A DNA stretch of 64,000 bases from Coenobita brevimanus. Taxonomy: Eukaryota; Arthropoda; Malacostraca; Decapoda; Coenobitidae. The translations under genes were made by a program, and so were the position numbers. The notes beneath the pieces are model-generated. The model saw only the letters and a program-made list of their open reading frames with translations. It was not told the origin of the DNA and made no database searches. How positions within the stretch are numbered: the stretch's first letter is position 1; each line of letters starts with the position of its first letter. Positions 53,760 through 63,600 of this stretch are shown here, piece by piece. The stretch lies in assembly GCA_032717465.1 (NCBI GenBank), contig CM064691.1, positions 77,501-141,500 on the forward strand, read 5' to 3'.

Positions 53760-54742
53760 TGTTACGGTGGCGCCAGCCCGGGGCTATTACAAAAAAGACA
53801 ACAAGTCAGCCTTAGATGATCGGCCTCCACTGCGTTGCAAAAATAACGCAGACCCCGGTACTGACACTCCGCAAACTAGAGAAAAACTGCGCAACGGAAA
53901 AGTATTTACTTAAGAACGCAACACTCTGTACTTTGATAATAAAACGGAACAACCTACCTATAGATCTAGCCTACTATCGTCACTACCGGAAGTAATACCG
54001 CCCGAGACAGTATACAGGAACACCTCCCACTTACTTCCGGTGGTGACGACTTTCTACTTAACCCGTGTCCAAGGGGGAACGCAGTTAATAGCTCACGATA
54101 GTTCTCACTAGCCTTGAGCAAAGAGATGGGATTAACTGTGTAGGGGTTAGGGGTGTGTGTGTGTATGTACGTGTGTTGGGGAACGTTAACAGAGGCAGCG
54201 AGAAGACCACGGTGAGCCAAACTGGCCCTCCAAAGACAACACGGTTACAAAACAAAATAAAATAACTACTTTCCTCAGTCAGCAACAAAAAGAATAAAAA
54301 TAAACTTAAATGAAAACGCCACCTCGGCATAAAAATAACTGGGGAGAGAGAGAGAGTGTACAAACACCCGATACTAAAGCTGGCTGGGAAGATACTGACT
54401 CTGATCAAGGCTCGCGCACGGCCAAGCGTGAACGCATAATCAAATTAATTAATAAGAACTTATATTCGTGCCCCTCTCTCTCTCTACAATAAACTGGTAC
54501 TTCTAATGCAAGCAAAATCATTAAATATACTGGTAGCTCACATAAGACAATCAAAATAATCAAATGCATACTCAGCATGGTATTAAATAAAATTGCCCTC
54601 AGTGGCAGGAACGAAAGAATCAAAAGAACTTGTAGCACTCGCTAATGTAAACTCCGCGAATGACACGGATACATACTGCATAATCCCCTAGCCCAGCTGT
54701 AATGGCTGCATCCGTGGGAACAGAAAGGCGGACAACGTAACA
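53760..54742 (-). repeat. Gypsy-1 5' LTR
   Basis: 983 bases, uninterrupted; TGTTAC...GTAACA. It serves as the empty-site reference for the MITE in the 3' LTR. Confidence 0.95.
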
Positions 54743-56083
54743 ACACTCACATTTTATATTTCTGTTATAGCACTTATATATATCTACAGTCTTTATCCAT
54801 AAGTTTCCTTCAGTAATAGTAGTTTATTGTCACTGTAGGGATTCAATTTCTCTTTCAGTAAAATACGAGCATTCACTTTCTCGTCCTGTATACTAGCGTT
54901 GAGAGTGAATGTCACTTTCACGTTCACTCTCATAACTCATAGTATTCATATATGCTAGAGTGAAACTTTCACATTCGTTATTCCTAGTATATATACTCGT
55001 ATTCTTATGTTACTACTCATTTACATTTCTATTTACGTTCTCTATTTTATTTATATTACAGTATTTACATTTCTATTTTATTTACACTGTGTTATGCACT
55101 GTCACTTGCAGTAACTTATAAAACTATTATCCATTGTTCACTTATATTTACGTTCATTGCTTTCACTTGCTGTTTACACATTATTTACACATTATTTACA
55201 TTTCCACTTGCACTGTTTTACTCACCAGAAAGATCGTAGTCACTCTCCTACATTTGTCAGCCCTTTACCTCTTTCCACACGAGGTTTAGTAGGGGATAGA
55301 GGTCACAGGGCCCTTTGCATGGAGTTAAAAAGCAGCGGAATTTGACAGGCGCGAATCCGACGTACTTTCACCTTGAAAGACGACAGTAAACTGATACTCG
55401 TGGCCTGCCTCTAAGTGGAGTGCAATACTGCCAACGTCAGCCTCGTGAGAGCTGCTAATATATAGCTATGAAATGATTGGCAGGAAACCTAGCCAATACA
55501 TAATAAATTAGGTAGTTCCAGGTGAATGTAAATATCACTTAGGCTTCTCCCTTCCCTCCTTATGTATATTTTTTTACGAGAATAGATTATATGGCATATT
55601 TCAAGGGGAAATAAACAACGAAAATTAGCGAACGAGTGCACGTGAGGTGTTGTCAGGTGATAATTAGCCAATTCCAGGTGTATGGCACTATCATTTACCT
55701 TATTTCTTTTTTGTATATATTATTTGGTATAAGAATAGGGCATAGGGCTTATTTCAATGGATGAAATCAGTGGAAAATTCCAGGGAAGATTTACTTAGCG
55801 TAGCACGGCCGGGCAGGCGAGAGGAGAGGGTAATGGAGGAGAGGTAGGGAGGGGAGTCAGGAACGGGGAGAAATGGCTAAATTGTCAACAATGGATGGGA
55901 ATACAGATGAGATTAGGAGTGCTGACTAGTGTTGGACATTGGCAGTACTGATAGATGATACAAGCCACCACTTGAAAGCCCGGGCGAATTCAAAATAACA
56001 CAGAATCACAAAAGTGACACCCCGTGGTATGATCCCTTGCTCCCAAGCATCACGAAAGTGACGCCCCGCAGTTAAGGAGTTAA

Positions 56084-56384
56084 TGTCAAGTATCCCATGA
56101 AAAATATTGGGCAGAAATAGAGTGAGAGATGTCACCCTTAATAGCATTAGTACATTACAAGTTTGCGGTGCACATTTTTCACCGGCATGGTGTATTCTCA
56201 CCCAAAGCACCATGCACCAGGAGATGTGCTGTATGATAGGAACAGCTGACATCCACATAAATGCATCATAATATGAAGGCAAATAATCAGAGGGTATGAT
56301 GGAACTTGGCAGATGAGCAGGATATGATAAAGTTTTAGTGGCTGTGAAAGAAAAAGCCCTGGGAATCTGTTGAAAGTGTATTCA
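56084..56384. other. Spacer, nothing recognised
   Basis: No gene or repeat recognised. Confidence 0.4.
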
Positions 56385-56545
56385 TCCATCATCCAGTCCT
56401 GTGTTGCCCCATGAGGAGCGTAGGAGCCCAGGGCTAGGCAAGTTGGTCCTGACATTTAAGATGAGAGTGACCAGCCTCACTCATCCCTGAGTGGCATTAC
56501 ATGAGCAATAAACCCCAACCACCCCTTGGATATAAACCTGCACCC
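56385..56545 (-). mobile_element. tRNA-derived SINE S1, second copy
   Basis: Same body as 4585-4760: CCCATGAGGAGCGTAGGAGC and CCTCACTCATCCCTGAGTGG. The B-box-like GGATATAAACC is kept, but about 37 bases between it and the A-box region are missing compared with the first copy. Confidence 0.8.
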
Positions 56546-56818
56546 ACTAAACCACCCCTCCCACTTCTCTGTTATGTTAATATTCTTTCCTGAGTGCAAT
56601 TATAAGTTTCAAAGACACCATGTTCTGCGCGACACAGATGGACACTATCTTAGAATACAATTTTTTCTCACACATTTTCCCTCATCAGTGGTGATTTGGC
56701 CAAACCCAGCCCAATGATTGTAACCTAACCTCATTCCTTCTGGCCTGCCTATACCCTACCTAACCTAAGAAAACCTTACCTAATTTAGCCAGACCAAACC
56801 TATTTTAACCTAACCTTC
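56546..56818. other. Spacer with scattered CCTAA words
   Basis: CCTAACC-type words recur from 56722 to 56815 without a regular period. Confidence 0.5.
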
Positions 56819-57088
56819 ACCATCTGTCCATCTATCTATTGTCAGACGCCGTAATCCTGTAAGGGGTGGCCACAAACAAATCGCCTCCATGTCGCTCTGT
56901 CCCCTGCCATTTCACTGCCCTGCTCCCAGCTCACACCCCACTCATATACCTCTCCACTCCATCCCTCCATCTCATCCTTGGCCTCCACCTCACTCACACT
57001 CTCCTCATCAGTCTCTCACTCTCCTTTCTCTCCACATGGCCAAACCACCGTAATGTGCTTCTCCTAATGCTTCCGATCACATCCACAT
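56819..57088 (-). pseudogene. RTE-A 3' end, 5'-truncated
   Basis: On the minus strand: RRNTLRWFGHVERRE-like, MRWRDGVERY-like and the C-terminal codons, then the tail (CATCTATCTATTGTCAGACG on the plus strand). A 270-base truncated insertion. Confidence 0.85.
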
Positions 57089-57330
57089 CACCATACCTCA
57101 CCTAAGTTTGCCTAATGCTACCTAACCTAACCTATTATAACCTAACCCTCACTGAACCTTACAACATTCATCTTATCCTAACAGTTTTCCCTAACCTAAA
57201 TAATCCTCACCTGCTGGGTTTGGCATGTATAGAACTGTCCCGCCATGGTAGTGCAGCGCAGGAGGCTGGCCTATTTAGCCCCCTGTTGTGTTGGTGAGAG
57301 TAGCTTAGTGGTTTATACTCTATATTCAGG
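57089..57330. other. Spacer, CCTAA-rich
   Basis: CCTAACCTAACC words at 57119-57135; no gene recognised. Confidence 0.45.
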
Positions 57331-57608
57331 TTTTTTTTTTTTTTATGCTAGGAAGAAGGAACCAAAGGCCATGAGCCCACAATAACTGTTCCTACTAAGA
57401 GGAAAACAAAATACAAGAGAGAGCCAAATTCAAGATCCGATCATTTCGAGATGCCTGGACACACTGCGTTTGAAAGACTGGAGATCGTAGGAAGCAGGAA
57501 ATACAGACAGAGGGAGACAGTTCCAGAGTTGACCTGTTGCATAAATGAGGGACTGGGAGTAACAGTTAACTCTTGCATAAGAGAGTTGGATAGAAAAGGG
57601 ATGAGAGG
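57331..57608 (-). pseudogene. JOC copy d, 3' end only
   Basis: The poly(A) is the T run at 57331-57344. The body matches copy c 40918-41170 (AAGGAACCAAAGGCCATGAG, AAATTCAAGATCCGATCATT). It is 5'-truncated after the last roughly 60 codons. Confidence 0.9.
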
Positions 57609-57985
57609 TATGCCATAGGATAAGTTGATGGTTTATATCTGGAGGATCATTCTAGAAATTATATGTCATAGGATTAGGTTAATATTTAATGTGTAGAGTT
57701 GTGAGGAACATTCTATAAATTGAGTATTATGCCACAAGATTAGGCTAATGGTTTAAGTCTGGAGAGGTGAGGAACGTTCTAGAAATTAAGTGTTATGCTG
57801 TAAGATCAAGTTAATGGTTTATATCTGGAGATGAGGAACAGTCTAGAAATTATATGTTGTGCCTTGGGATAAGCTGAGTAGATCATATGTGGCGTTGGGA
57901 GGAACGTTCTAGAAATTAAGTTTTATGCCATAAGATTAGGTTAATATTTTATGTCTGGTGATATGAAGAACATTCTTGAAACATG
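57609..57985. repeat. Tandem array, about 73-bp units, five copies
   Basis: Units share TTATGCCATAAGATTAGG and GGAACGTTCTAGAAATTAAG; the units are diverged. It lies upstream of the LTR-like block and may be part of its U3 (inference). Confidence 0.9.
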
Positions 57986-58018
57986 GACATGTCTTACCTT
58001 ATGAATTTGTTCTTGTCA

Positions 58019-58054
<36 letters not shown>
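58019..58054. repeat. TTA microsatellite
   Basis: About 11 TTA units. Confidence 0.95.
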
Positions 58055-58055
<1 letters not shown>

Positions 58056-58149
58056 GTACTGTGGATTTTTGGTGTATTATTATGTGGTAAAATGTGAGTT
58101 CCTTCCCAGGCTGTGGAATGTCCTGTGTTGGAGATGGAGTCGGCGGGGG

Positions 58150-58182
58150 GGGGGTATATAAAGGGACCATTGTGCCTTGTAC

Positions 58183-58232
<50 letters not shown>

Positions 58233-58500
58233 CAGCCAACAGACAGCAGTACAGAGTGGAGGGTAGTCAATCAGACAGTGAGTGTTAATTAGTGAAAGGC
58301 AGAGTAGTCAGTCAGTTATCGGACAATGAATATTAGGGAGTGATGATGAAGGTAGTGTGAGAGAGAGAGAAAAGCCACCTTGGATGGAATAAAACCCTGG
58401 AATGTTCAGTGGCCTTTGATTAATGTCCTGGCTTGTGTACTCGTTGTTCTGACACATCAACAAACTCTGCAGTGCAACAAATTGATGTCAGTAGTGGGAT
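58150..58500 (+). mobile_element. LTR 3' part and tRNA-Leu-type primer site of a lost LTR retrotransposon
   Basis: TATATAAA at 58155-58162, AATAAA at 58388-58393, an LTR-like end TGCAACA at 58473-58479, then a three-base spacer and TGATGTCAGTAGTGGGAT (58483-58500). The last closely resembles TGGTGTCAGAAGTGGGAT, the primer site pairing with tRNA-Leu. The 5' edge of the LTR was not found and no gag or pol follows; tandem repeats replace them. Confidence 0.5.
58187..58231. repeat. GT microsatellite
   Basis: About 22 GT units, just downstream of the TATA-like box. Confidence 0.95.
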
Positions 58501-58556
58501 ACGTTTTGAGAGAGAGAGACGCACAGACAGGTTGCCAAAACGACAGACGTATCTCC

Positions 58557-58745
58557 GGAAGACATACATGCAGTGTTTGGAGCACAGCAAGAACAAAAGA
58601 TATACATGCAGTGTTTGGAGCACAGCAAGAACAAAAGATATACATGCAGTGTTTGGAGCACAGCAAGAAGAACAAAAGATATACATGCAGTGTTTGGAGC
58701 ACAGCAAGAAGATCGAAAGATATATATACATGCAGTGTAGAGAGA
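58557..58745. repeat. Minisatellite, 46-49-bp units, four to five copies
   Basis: Units with ATACATGCAGTGTTTGGAGC and ACAGCAAGAACAAAAG are nearly identical, apart from small changes in the spacer. It is open in several frames only because it is a clean repeat. Confidence 0.95.
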
Positions 58746-58879
58746 ACATCATGAAGAACAAAGAACTTCAAACCTGTTACACACTTCCTGTCTTTATTTT
58801 CCTCTATACAGGTCACCTCTTGCCTCACCTTTCTCAGCTGGTCACTTATTCTCTCAGCCTTACTGTTTGCCACCTGGTG

Positions 58880-59050
58880 TTGCTTCAGTTTCCTCACACA
58901 GCTGGTGAAGGTCCTGTCCACTCATCTCCTCACACAGCTGGTGAAGTTCCTATCTGTCCACTCATATCCTCACACAGCTTGTGAAGGTGCCATCTGCCCA
59001 CTCAGCTCCTTACACAGCTGGTGAAGGTGCCATCTGCCCACTCAGCTCCT
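58880..59050. repeat. Minisatellite, about 35-41-bp units, four to five copies
   Basis: Units share CTCACACAGCTGGTGAAGG and CATCTGCCCACTCAGCTCCT. Independent of the preceding array in sequence. Confidence 0.9.
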
Positions 59051-59289
59051 TTTTGTTCTTGCAGTTTCTTCTGGTCTGGATCATTTTTTTGTTCAAGATA
59101 TATGCTGTGTTCTTTGTGCTGTGCTTCAAGGCATTTAGTTTGTTCTTAATTTCCTTCTATTTCCTGTGCTTGATTTTTTTTTTTCGTTCATAATATTTCT
59201 TGGTGGTAGGTGGTGGCGACCATCATCCACTCACTTGATGTAGTGCTGCCTACTTCTTCCCTCACCTTTATCATTCTTTTTCTGTGCCT

Positions 59290-59450
59290 GTCCTCCTCTC
59301 TTCCTGTATCTCCCATCTTTCCTGTCACTTTTTATTACTCTTCTTTCCTTTATAGGTGGCTTTACATTGAGTGACTAGCCTGATGGTTTCCTTAAATCGT
59401 ATACAATGCTGGGTGGTAACCATATAACCAACCCATACGTTTTCCCTACG
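59290..59450 (+). repeat. SINE S1 flank relative and single minisatellite-like unit
   Basis: TTTACATTGAGTGACTAGCC, GATGGTTTCC and GCTGGGTGGTAACCATATAACC are colinear with the inverse of 4825-4915. Just upstream, at 59290-59365, is a diverged single form of the 64-bp minisatellite unit. Confidence 0.65.
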
Positions 59451-59673
59451 TGTCAACAAGTGGGTTGGAGGAGGGATAGTGCGCCTCCCCATAAAACAAC
59501 TAAAAGAAAACGTCCACCCATTGCAGGATCATTGCATCTGGCTACATATTGTTTTGTGTCATTTATAAAGGCTGCAACGTGCCTGCTGGCATTGGCCTTG
59601 GTCCTCTGATGCCGGCTGGTCGTGCTGCTCAACAGGTTTGCCAAAAACCAGTTGTTAAAAAATATATATATAT

Positions 59674-60649
59674 TGTTACGGTGGCGCCAGCCCGGGGCTA
59701 TTACAAAAAAGACAACAAGTCAGCCTTAGATGATCGGCCTCCACTGCGTTGCAAAAATAACGCAGACCCCGGCACTGACACTCCGCAAACTAGAGAAAAA
59801 CTGCGCAACAGAAAGGTACTTACTTAAGAACGCAACACTCTATACTTTGATAATAAAACGGAACAGCCTACCTATAGATCTAGCCTACTATCGTCACTAC
59901 CGGAAGTAATACCGCCCGAGACAGTATACAGGAACACCTCCCATTTACTTCCGGTGGTGACGACTTCTACTTAACCCGTGTCCAAGGGGGAACGCAGTTA
60001 ATGGCTCACGATAGTTCTCACTAGCCTTGTGCAAAGAGATGGGATTAAACAGTGTAGGGGTTAGGGGTGTGTGTGTATGTACGTGTGTTGGGGGAACGTT
60101 AATTAAGGCAGCGAGAAACTACGGTGAGCCAGACTGGCCCTCCAAAGACAACAAGGTCACAAAACAAAATAAAATAACTACTTTCCTCAGTCAGCAACAA
60201 AAAGAATAAAAATAAACTTAAATGAAAACGCCACCTCGGCATAAAAATAACTGGGGAGAGAGTGTACAAGCACCCGATACTAAAGCTGGCTGGGAAGAGA
60301 CTGCCCCTGATCAAGGCTCGTGCACGGCCAAGCGCGAACGCATAATCAACTTAATTAAAAAGAACTTATATTCGTGCCCCTCTCTCTCTACAATAAATTG
60401 GTACTTCTAATGCAAGCAAAACATCATTAAATATACTAGTAGCTCACACAAGACAAACAAAATAATCAAATGCATTCTCAGCATGGTATTAAATAAAATT
60501 GCCCTCAGTGGCAGGAACGAAAGAAACAAAAGAACTTGTAACACTCGCTAATGTAAACTCCGCGAATGACACGGATACATACTGCATAATCCCCCTAGCC
60601 CAGCTGTAACGGCTGCATCCGTGGGAACAGAAAGGCGGACAACGTAACA
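59674..60649 (-). repeat. Gypsy-2 3' LTR
   Basis: Uninterrupted. It differs from the Gypsy-1 LTRs by scattered substitutions and small indels (for example GAGAGAGTGTAC lacks part of the GA run). Confidence 0.95.
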
Positions 60650-60697
60650 CGCCCTTCCCCAAGGGAAAATTTTGAGCCCTGGATCAAAATTTTCGAA

Positions 60698-63600
60698 TCA
60701 AGACCCTGACCCCCCCTGGATAGACAGTGAATTAACTTTCCGGAAGTCCACACACAACCTAACCTTCCCATCTGGCTTCGGCTGCAAGGTAACTGGTGAA
60801 CTCCACTCACTGAAACTCCTCTTGATCAATCCATGGTCCAACATATACTTGATCTCATTATCGAGAGCTTTCTGTCTGATAGGGTTGATGCGGTAAGGAG
60901 CTAATTTTACAGGCTTACTATCCCCAACGTCAATGTCATGAGTAGCCCAAGTTGTCAATCCCGGTGAATCTCCAAAAACTTTCGGATGTTTCCATAATCT
61001 GTTGCACAGCTCTTCTCGCTTTACTGGATCAAGGTGTCGCAATTTCTCCACCAGAGCTGCATAACCATTCCCCTCCCATAGGTCAGCTGCTAACATCTCA
61101 CCACGACTAAGCACTTCCTCCTGCTCCTCCAACTCACTACCAACCACCAAAACTACAGGAGCGCTCTTATCCCTGGTTCCCTCAATGTCCACTCCAAAAT
61201 CACCTTCCAGGGACTGTGGCTGTAACCCTGGTCCACTACTCACATCACCGGCACCAACAGCTCCCTCCACAGCACGTTCCTTTGATGCCACGTCCTCCTT
61301 TCCCCGTCCTTCACATCCCAGGTGAGAGACATCAGCAGTCATCCCACAATGAGAATCAACTGGGCGGTAGTATGGCTTCAACATATTAATGTGGCACAAC
61401 TGAGTACTCTTCCGCCTATCTGGGGTAACAATTAGATAGTCAAGTTCCCCAACTCTCTTCTTCACAATATAAGGACCACTGAATCTAGCCGCCAGAGGTT
61501 TTCCTTGCATGGGCAGCAGTGCCAAAACTTCATCTCCTTGCTTAAACTCACGACTTCTGACCTTCTTATCGTAATGAGCCTTCATTTTCGCTTGAGCCCC
61601 GATTAGATTGTCACGGGCAAGCTCTAAAGCGCAATGCAGTCTCTCCCGAGTGCTGCAGACATAGTCAAGCAGGGATTCCTGGTTGCCAGATTTGTTGTTA
61701 CTCCAGGCCTCTCGCACCACATCCAAGGGACCACGAACTCTGTGCCCAAACACTAACTCATTGGGTGAAAACCCTAACGACTCAGTTGGTACCTCTCTCA
61801 CTGCAAACATAACAAAGGGTACCGCTAAGTCCCAATCCTTTCCACTATCATAGCAGAAGGTGCGCAGCATTGTCTTTAAGGTCTGATGATGCCTCTCCAG
61901 GGCACCTTGTGACTGCGGATGGTAGGCACTGGACAAAATGTGTTTGATGCCCAACTCTGTCATTGTCTGCTTAAACAAATTAGATGTAAAATTCACTCCA
62001 CGGTCTGACTGCAACTCTTTAGGCAGGCCAAAATGAGTAAAGAACAGAATAAGTTGCTTGACTACTGACTTCGCCTGCATGCTTCTGATTAGTATAGCCT
62101 CTGGGTATCGCGTTGTAACATCCATTATGGTTAACAAATACTTGTTTCCAGCAGAAGCAGGAGGTAAAGGGCCCACGATATCAATGATTACCCGGGTAAA
62201 CGGAGGTTCAACTGCAGGAATGGGAGTCAAAGGGGCCACAGGAAGAACTTGATTAGGCTTGCCCACTATCTGACACGTGTGACAGCTCTTGATGTACGCA
62301 GCAACTTGTCCCGGCATACTTGGCCACCAAAAATTATATCTTAAGCGCTGCACTGTCTTTCTGTTTCCCAAGTGACCTGCTAAAGGTCCCTCATGTGCTA
62401 ACTGTATTAACGGCACCCTATACTGCACAGGCACCACCACCTGCACTAACTCACCCACTCCTCCATCCAGCGTGGCGCCAGTGGGCGTCCATCGGCGATG
62501 TAAAACATTGTCTTTAATCAGGAACTCCTCCTTACCACACTCCATACTTCTTTCTTCCCCTACTCGAGCAAACAAGGGCTTTAATGTTACATCCTCCTGT
62601 TGCTTCACCCTCAATTCTGCTGGCCCAACACCCGCCAGCTCTACTGAGGACTGAGATAAGGGACTGGTCGGGACACTGGATTGCGAAGGGCGATCAATCT
62701 CAGCGTCACCTCTAGTACACTCGACAGGGGGAGGAATGTCAGACTCCACACTGACATCATCATCACCTCTACCCTCAACAGTGACACTCTGTTCCTCAGG
62801 CGCATTTGACGGTGGTCCTGCATCCCCGCAGTCGACCCCAGCGTCCTGAAATTCTCCTAATTCAGTCGATGGGCTGGGTTCAGTCTCCACACAGACACAC
62901 TCAGCACCACCTCTAGTGTCCTGAGTGGGAAGTGGGGCGGCGCCCATGCACGCATTCCCACTCTCCTCACCCACCACAGCAACACTCTGCTCACTAGGTT
63001 CCTCCATTGGTGGCCCTGCCTCACCACAGTCGACCCCAAGAACCTGTGACTTCACCAGTTCTTCCTCCCGGGCTGCAACCTGTGCCATAGATCTTGTAAT
63101 TGCACAGACCGGGAACATGGCTTCCACTTCTGCATCAACTTCAATACCAATTTCTGGGGCGTCAAAACACTTCTCTGCCACAACAACTGGTGGGGGAAGA
63201 GATGGAAATACTTTCTCCCCAGCCAGGTCGTTCCCCAGCAGAAAATCAATCCCCTCTACTGGCATTACATCAGCAACAGCTACTTGAGCTGCAGCCTGAA
63301 CAATGGGGCAATCGAGTTCCACATGAACATAATCATAGTATTCATCTGAGTTCATGCCTCTACACAGCACATACTTCCCTGAGTTTACAGGCCCTCCAGT
63401 CACGTTTCTGCACACAGACTGTTGTGCACAGGTATCACGAGCCACAGTAACTGGATAACTGATCCCATGAATTTTCACTGTGCCGTGACATATAAAAGGT
63501 TTACACCAGTCTAGGGACGAGTTCTGAGGCAGTTCATCCGGAGGTGGCGTAGCATGTTGGGTAACCTTTTCAGCCTGAGCTGGCAGCGAGCACAGCCGGC

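Larger units (their letters stand above)
47573..54742 (-). mobile_element. Gypsy-1: Ty3/gypsy-type LTR retrotransposon, RT/RNase H deleted
   Basis: The LTRs begin TGTTAC and end GTAACA. The 5' LTR is 53760-54742 (983 bases) and the 3' LTR 47573-49318 (984 after removing an inserted MITE). ACAC flanks both sides (47569-47572 and 54743-54746). On the minus strand a primer site TGGCGACCTCGCATCAGG follows the 5' LTR, and a purine tract GGGGAAGGG precedes the 3' LTR. By eye the LTRs differ at about five bases plus one indel, so the insertion is young. Confidence 0.95.
47113..56079 (-). mobile_element. piggyBac-like element P1, copy 2, split by an LTR retrotransposon
   Basis: TTAA lies at 47109-47112 and 56080-56083, with ends CCCCTAAACTGCGGG and CTCCTTAACTGCGGG. 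The parts outside the LTR element (47113-47572 and 54747-56079) total about 1.8 kb. They match copy 1 (23746-24746) in inverted orientation at both ends: CAAAAATCAGTTATTA / GACTTGTGGAGAC on the left, and GTCACTTTYGTGAT / ATCATCTATCAGTA (inverse) on the right. A poly(A) run of about 37 lies at 47442-47479. No transposase frame was found. Confidence 0.85.
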
